Below are positions 37,881-42,608 of a stretch of 42,608 nucleotides of DNA, in pieces. The stretch is taken from NCBI GenBank assembly GCA_947174015.1, contig CAMWHJ010000025.1, positions 1 to 42,608 on the forward strand, written 5' to 3'. The position numbers and the translations under genes were made by a program. The notes below the pieces were generated by a model, which had not been told where the DNA came from, made no database searches, and saw nothing but the letters and a program-made list of their open reading frames with translations. Within the stretch, counting starts at the first letter, position 1. Each line of letters starts with the position of its first letter. The DNA comes from an uncultured Lachnospiraceae bacterium (GTDB lineage Bacteria > Bacillota > Clostridia > Lachnospirales > Lachnospiraceae).

Positions 37881-39638
37881 ATGTTAAAAACCTTAGGAGC
37901 CCAAGTGAAAGAGTTTAAAAAATCTTCCATATTGACCCCGGTGTATATGCTGTTAGAGGTTTTGATGGAAACCGTTATTCCATTGATGATGGCATCGATT
38001 ATTGACAATGGAATACAAGTAGAAGGAGGAAATATCCATCATATCTGTGTGATGGGAATCCTTATGACAGCAGCAGCAGCGGTGGGGTTATTTGCCGGCA
38101 TTATGGGAGGAAAATACGGTGCCAATGCCTCGGCAGGTCTGGCAAGAAATTTAAGAAAGGCAATGTATGAAAATATACAAAGATTTTCCTTCTCCAATAT
38201 TGATAAGTACAGTACCGCTGGTCTGATTACCAGACTGACTACGGATGTTACCAATGTACAGAATGCGTATCAAATGATTCTCCGTATGTGTACCAGAGCA
38301 CCGTCAAGTTTAATCTGTGCCATGATCATGGCATTTGTGATTAATGCTAAACTGGCAACCATTTATCTGATTGCGGTGCTTGTTTTAGGTACCATTTTAA
38401 TGTTGATTATTCGCGGTGCCACCAAATACTTTAGTGTGGGCTTCAAGCGATATGACGGCTTAAATGCCAGTGTGCAGGAAAATGTTTCTGCTATCCGGGT
38501 AGTAAAGGCATATGTAAGAGAAGATTTTGAAAATGAGAAATTTAAGAAGGAAAGCAGTGGTGTGGCAGGCATTTTCTCCAAGGCTGAAGCAGTCCTTGCT
38601 TTTAATGCACCGGCCATGCAGTTTACGGTATATGCCTGTATCTTGGGAATCAGCTGGCTGGGGGCAAATATGATTGTGGGCAGTGAACTGACCACAGGAG
38701 AACTGATGAGCTTATTGACCTATTGCATGAACATTTTAATGAGTCTCATGATGTTATCCATGGTTTTTGTTATGGTAAGTATGAGTATTGCCAGTGGACA
38801 GCGTATTGCTGAGGTCATCAATGAAACCAGTGATTTACAGAATCCCACCGAGCCTGTTTATCAAGTCCCCAACGGCAGCATTGAATTTCAGAATGTGAAT
38901 TTCAACTATGCCGACAGCAGCGGTGAATCAGTGCTGAAGGACATTAACCTATCCATCAAAGCAGGGGAAACCATTGGTATCATAGGCGGAACCGGAAGTG
39001 CTAAGACCAGTCTTGTGAATTTAATCAGCAGACTTTATGATGTTCAAAAGGGCACTGTCTATGTGGGTGGAATTGATGTGAAACAATATGACATGGAAGC
39101 TCTTCGTAATCAGGTAGCAGTGGTGCTGCAGAAAAATACCTTATTCAGCGGAACGATTTTGGAAAACCTACGCTGGGGCAGCAAGGAAGCCAGTGAGGAA
39201 GAATGCCGACACGCATGTCAGCTTGCCTGTGCTGACGAATTTATCGAGAGAATGCCAAAGAAATACAATACTTATATTGAGCAGGGAGGAAGCAATGTAT
39301 CCGGCGGTCAGAGACAGCGGCTTTGTATTGCCAGAGCACTTTTAAAAAAGCCTAAGATTTTGATTTTGGATGATTCCACCAGTGCGGTTGATATGGCAAC
39401 CGATGCAAGGATCCGCAAGGCTTTTGCCGAAGAGATACCAGATACCACAAAATTAATTATTGCGCAGCGTATCTCATCTGTGATGAATGCAGATCGTATT
39501 CTTGTGATGCATGAGGGAAAAATTGCAGGCTTCGGAACCCATGAGGAACTTTTGGCAGACAATGAAATCTATGGTGAAGTCTACGAATCCCAAATGGGAG
39601 GAAGTGGTGACTTTGATGAAGGAAAGGGGGAAGCATAA
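37881..39638 (+). CDS. heterodimeric ABC exporter, degenerate-site half
   Basis: A 585-residue fused exporter half: six membrane segments in about 1-310 and a nucleotide-binding domain in about 335-575. Walker A is GGTGSAKT (Lys375) with Ala in place of the usual Gly. The signature is VSGGQRQRLCIARALL. Walker B is ILILDDSTSAVD, with Asp instead of the catalytic Glu. The missing Glu marks this as the non-catalytic partner of a heterodimer. The second half, encoded next, has the normal Glu. The start is taken at ATG 37881 (TAGGAG eight bases upstream), because the GTG at 37872 overlaps the ribosome site. Family members expel drugs, dyes or bile salts from gut bacteria. Confidence 0.88.
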   Translation: MLKTLGAQVKEFKKSSILTPVYMLLEVLMETVIPLMMASIIDNGIQVEGGNIHHICVMGILMTAAAAVGLFAGIMGGKYGANASAGLARNLRKAMYENIQRFSFSNIDKYSTAGLITRLTTDVTNVQNAYQMILRMCTRAPSSLICAMIMAFVINAKLATIYLIAVLVLGTILMLIIRGATKYFSVGFKRYDGLNASVQENVSAIRVVKAYVREDFENEKFKKESSGVAGIFSKAEAVLAFNAPAMQFTVYACILGISWLGANMIVGSELTTGELMSLLTYCMNILMSLMMLSMVFVMVSMSIASGQRIAEVINETSDLQNPTEPVYQVPNGSIEFQNVNFNYADSSGESVLKDINLSIKAGETIGIIGGTGSAKTSLVNLISRLYDVQKGTVYVGGIDVKQYDMEALRNQVAVVLQKNTLFSGTILENLRWGSKEASEEECRHACQLACADEFIERMPKKYNTYIEQGGSNVSGGQRQRLCIARALLKKPKILILDDSTSAVDMATDARIRKAFAEEIPDTTKLIIAQRISSVMNADRILVMHEGKIAGFGTHEELLADNEIYGEVYESQMGGSGDFDEGKGEA

Positions 39639-41536
39639 TGAAAAAACAGGAAAAAGCAATGGATACCACCCCAGGAAAGATGAAAAAAAATAAAAATACC
39701 GGAAAAATCTTTCGGCGTCTGATGGCATATGTGTTAAAAACCTACAAATTTCATCTGCTGTTGGTGGCAGTATGTATCCTCGTCAGTGTACTTGCAAATG
39801 TGCAGGGAACCATGTTTATGCAGACCTTAATTGATGAGTTTATTCTGCCCCTGCTGCAGGCAGACACCCCGGATTTCACAGAACTGAAAGCAGAAATTTT
39901 TAGGGTGGCATGCTTTTATGGGGTGGGAATCCTGGCAGCCTATGCCTATAATCGTATTATGGTAAATGTGACACAAGGAACATTAAAGAATCTCCGTAAT
40001 TCCATGTTTACCAAGATGGAGAGCCTTCCCATCAAATATTTTGACACCAATGCCCACGGAGATATCATGTCCATGTATACCAATGATATTGATACATTGC
40101 GTCAGATGATTAGCCAGAGTATGCCTCAGGTTTTTTACAGCGGCATCACCATTGTCAGTGTATTGGTATGTATGATCACACTGAATATTCCTCTTACTCT
40201 GCTTACTTTGGCAATGACAGGAATTATGCTGACATGTACCGGAAAGATTGCCGGACAAAGCGGAAAGTACTTCGCAGAACAACAGAGGGCTATCGGAGCA
40301 GTAAACGGTTATATTGAAGAAATGATGGAGGGACAGAAGGTTGTAAAAGTATTCTGCCATGAAGAGGAAAGCATGGAGCAATTCAATGAATTAAACGACA
40401 AGCTCTTTCATAGTGCAGACAATGCCAATAAATTTGCCAATATTTTGGCACCTGTCAATGCACAGTTGGGAAATATCAGTTATGTGCTGTGTGCTATTTT
40501 GGGTGGTATTATGGCAATCAATGGTTTTGCCGGTCTGACATTGGGAGCCCTGGCATCCTTCTTAACCTTTAACAAGAGCTTTAACATGCCCATCAATCAG
40601 GTAAGCCAGCAATTAAATGCTATTGTGATGGCAATGGCAGGTGCAGAGCGCATATTTGCACTGCTGGATGAAACACCGGAGGTGGATCAGGGTTATGTCA
40701 CCTTAGTGAATGCCAGACGTGAGGGGGATAAGCTGGTACCCTGCAAAGAGCGTACTGGAATCTGGGCCTGGGAACACAATCATACCAACGGAGATCCCAC
40801 CACCTATGTGGAACTGACTGGAGATGTGGTTTTTGATGATGTGGACTTTGGCTATCAGGATGACAAGATTGTATTGCATAATGTGGATCTGTATGCCACA
40901 CCGGGACAAAAGATTGCCTTTGTGGGATCTACCGGTGCAGGAAAAACCACCATTACCAATCTGATTAACCGCTTTTATGATATTCAGGACGGAAAAATCC
41001 GTTATGACGGCATTAACATCAATAAAATTAAAAAAGCTGACTTGAGAAGATCCCTGGGTATTGTTCTTCAAGACACCCATTTGTTTACCATGAGTGTAAA
41101 GGACAACATACGTTACGGAAAGCTGGATGCAACGGACGAAGAAGTGATTGCAGCGGCAAAACTTGCCAACGCAGACGGATTTATCCGCAGACTGCCGGAG
41201 GGTTATGACACTGTTTTAACCGGTGACGGAGCCAATCTAAGTCAGGGGCAGAGACAGCTTTTGGCAATTGCCAGAGCCGCCATTGCGGATCCGCCGGTGC
41301 TGATTCTGGATGAGGCAACCAGTTCCATTGATACCAGAACCGAAAAGCTGGTGCAGGATGGTATGGATAAACTGATGAAAGGCAGAACAACCTTTGTGAT
41401 TGCACACAGGCTTTCCACCATAAGAAACAGTGACTGTATCATGGTATTGGAACAGGGAAGAATCATCGAGCGAGGCAGTCATGACCAGTTGATGGCACAA
41501 AAAGGAAAGTATTATCAGCTTTCTGCGGGAAAATAG
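39638..41536 (+). CDS. heterodimeric ABC exporter, catalytic half
   Basis: A 632-residue exporter half that starts on the last base of its partner's stop codon. Residues 1-30 are a basic cytoplasmic leader (KKQEKAMDTTPGKMKKNKNT). Six membrane segments cover about 30-340. An insert of roughly 40 residues before the nucleotide-binding domain contains ERTGIWAWEHNHTNGDPTTY, common in this clostridial subfamily. Walker A is GSTGAGKTT, the signature is LSQGQRQLLAIARA, Walker B is VLILDEATSSID with the catalytic Glu, and the H-loop is in VIAHRLSTI. Together with the previous protein it forms one pump under MarR control. Confidence 0.9.
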   Translation: MKKQEKAMDTTPGKMKKNKNTGKIFRRLMAYVLKTYKFHLLLVAVCILVSVLANVQGTMFMQTLIDEFILPLLQADTPDFTELKAEIFRVACFYGVGILAAYAYNRIMVNVTQGTLKNLRNSMFTKMESLPIKYFDTNAHGDIMSMYTNDIDTLRQMISQSMPQVFYSGITIVSVLVCMITLNIPLTLLTLAMTGIMLTCTGKIAGQSGKYFAEQQRAIGAVNGYIEEMMEGQKVVKVFCHEEESMEQFNELNDKLFHSADNANKFANILAPVNAQLGNISYVLCAILGGIMAINGFAGLTLGALASFLTFNKSFNMPINQVSQQLNAIVMAMAGAERIFALLDETPEVDQGYVTLVNARREGDKLVPCKERTGIWAWEHNHTNGDPTTYVELTGDVVFDDVDFGYQDDKIVLHNVDLYATPGQKIAFVGSTGAGKTTITNLINRFYDIQDGKIRYDGININKIKKADLRRSLGIVLQDTHLFTMSVKDNIRYGKLDATDEEVIAAAKLANADGFIRRLPEGYDTVLTGDGANLSQGQRQLLAIARAAIADPPVLILDEATSSIDTRTEKLVQDGMDKLMKGRTTFVIAHRLSTIRNSDCIMVLEQGRIIERGSHDQLMAQKGKYYQLSAGK

Positions 41537-41568
41537 ATTTGTATTGAAAAGTATACGGAGAGTTTTTT

Positions 41569-42537
41569 ATGAAGTTTTATTTTGCACCAATGGAGGGCAT
41601 TACCATTCACACCTATCGGAATCTGTGTAATGAGATGTTCCCCTATATAGATAAATTTTTTAGCCCCTTTTTAGTGACAAAAACAAAAACCATACTAAAT
41701 GCCAAGGAACTGAGGGATATTTCACCGGAGAATAATCAGGGATTAGCCTTAGTTCCGCAGGTACTCACCAACCATGCCAAAGACTTTATTCAAATGATAC
41801 AAGTGCTGGAAAAACTGGGATATCAGGAAGTGAATCTGAATCTGGGCTGCCCCTCCGGTACAGTGGTGTCCAAAGGGCGAGGGGCAGGTTTTCTGGCAAA
41901 GCCACAGGAATTGGATGAGTTTCTCCAAGAGGTATTTGATTACTTGGCAGGGAGAGATACCAAGCTATCCGTAAAAACAAGGATCGGCAGGGATGTGCCG
42001 GAGGAATTTGCCCATCTGCTGGAAATCTATAATAAATATCCCATTGCAGAGCTGATAATCCATCCCAGAACCCAGAAAGATTACTATAAAAATCAACCAA
42101 ACCTGCAGATATTTGAAGAAGCTTTGGCAAACAGTACCAATCCAGTCTGCTATAATGGGAATCTGTTTACGGTGAAAGATTATGAAAGGATTACCGAAAA
42201 ATTCCCCCAGCTTTCCGCTGTAATGCTTGGCAGGGGACTGGTATGCAATCCTGCACTGGCAGCAGAAATCCAAGGCAGGGACAAACTTACCAAAGAGAAT
42301 TTCAGAGAGTTTCATGACAGAATCTATCATGAGTATCAGGAAATCTTTTGTGGCGAGAAAAATATACTGTTTCGAATGAAAGAATTGTGGTGCTATATGA
42401 TATTTGCATTCTCTGATTGCGAGAAACAGAGGAAAAAGATTATGAAATCCAGGACTTTGTTGGAATACCAGGCAGCAGTCAATGAAGTTTTTCGAGAATG
42501 TGGTATAGACACCAGAAGAGGCTTTCCGACAGGTTAG
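41569..42537 (+). CDS. tRNA-dihydrouridine synthase family protein
   Basis: A 322-residue TIM-barrel flavoprotein. It starts MKFYFAPMEGITIHTYRNLC, which is the FMN-binding start of Dus enzymes. It has LVPQVLTNH, then VNLNLGCPSGTVVSKGRGAG with Cys94 as the expected catalytic acid, LSVKTRIG, IIHPRTQKDYY, NGNLFTVKDYE and MLGRGLVCNP. The enzyme reduces uridine to dihydrouridine in tRNA with NADPH and FMN. This gene is the smaller, second type found in many Clostridia (DusC-like in outline), not next to nusB or lysS. It has its own ribosome site (GGAG) and lies 32 bases after the exporter, so it could be co-transcribed. A copy of the hairpin element starts 19 bases after its stop. Confidence 0.88.
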   Translation: MKFYFAPMEGITIHTYRNLCNEMFPYIDKFFSPFLVTKTKTILNAKELRDISPENNQGLALVPQVLTNHAKDFIQMIQVLEKLGYQEVNLNLGCPSGTVVSKGRGAGFLAKPQELDEFLQEVFDYLAGRDTKLSVKTRIGRDVPEEFAHLLEIYNKYPIAELIIHPRTQKDYYKNQPNLQIFEEALANSTNPVCYNGNLFTVKDYERITEKFPQLSAVMLGRGLVCNPALAAEIQGRDKLTKENFREFHDRIYHEYQEIFCGEKNILFRMKELWCYMIFAFSDCEKQRKKIMKSRTLLEYQAAVNEVFRECGIDTRRGFPTG

Positions 42538-42555
42538 ATATTTGTAAAGATTCTG

Positions 42556-42608
42556 GTAACTGTTCAGTAGGTCTGTGCATTTACTGCACAGACCGTAAGA
42601 AAAAGTGG
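42556..42608. repeat. second copy of the GTAACTGTTCAG hairpin element (cut by window end)
   Basis: Fifty-three bases match 12543-12595 with one difference (AAGAAAAAG here, AAGAGAAAG there). They include the terminal GTAACTGTTCAGTAG and hairpin GGTCTGTGCA/TGCACAGACC. The remainder lies outside the window. In this copy the element follows a gene and may act as its terminator. Confidence 0.8.

Overview
The window reads as chromosome from a low-GC Firmicute of class Clostridia, most likely Lachnospiraceae. Signs are strong AGGAGG ribosome sites, ECF sigma/anti-sigma pairs with DUF4179 and RsiV-type partners, DUF2812/PadR and DUF2798 genes, and Spo0A-box-like TGTCGAA sites. No rRNA or tRNA genes and no CRISPR array were seen.

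Positions 1-5570 are the wreck of one or more conjugative or mobilizable elements. They hold an IS3-family insertion with an internal deletion, the C-terminus of a large serine recombinase, a DUF3847 gene, an oriT-like run of palindromes, a MobA/MobL relaxase cut at both ends, a frameshifted TnpW-like gene and an IS1182-type transposase start. Two apparently intact units sit inside: a SigV/RsiV-like lysozyme-sensing pair and a small exported Cys/His-rich protein.

Positions 5573-20190 carry ordinary accessory genes: an unknown 184-aa protein, PadR with DUF2812, an ECF sigma with a DUF4179 anti-sigma, a hybrid histidine kinase, a DUF2798 membrane protein, a DUF4349 lipoprotein, a lipoprotein/ABC-transporter operon behind a broken secreted-protein gene, a membrane diguanylate cyclase and an XRE regulator. 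Hairpin-rich elements bounded by GTAACTGTTYAG-like ends are scattered between them. A near-identical 53-bp start occurs at 12543 and at the right edge (42556).

Positions 20369-32988 are one tight operon of nine genes behind a strong promoter, and the main find. It encodes a small helix-turn-helix protein, a DndC-like PAPS-reductase-family enzyme with N-terminal zinc ribbons and C-terminal ferredoxin clusters, a DUF4007 protein, a 1200-aa P-loop ATPase, a cysteine desulfurase, a PLD-nuclease/SF2-helicase fusion, a hidden 53-aa protein, DndD, and a small helical protein in the DndE position. I read this as a DNA phosphorothioation-type modification and defence system with a non-standard gene set: no DndB, DndFGH, SspE or PglZ was seen.

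Positions 32990-37256 are a lactococcin-972-type bacteriocin locus: a secreted CBM-like protein, the bacteriocin precursor, the large bacteriocin-associated membrane protein, its ABC ATPase and a single-TM accessory protein. Three phased Spo0A-like boxes lie at its upstream edge. Positions 37288-41536 are a MarR-controlled heterodimeric ABC exporter, followed by a tRNA-dihydrouridine synthase.
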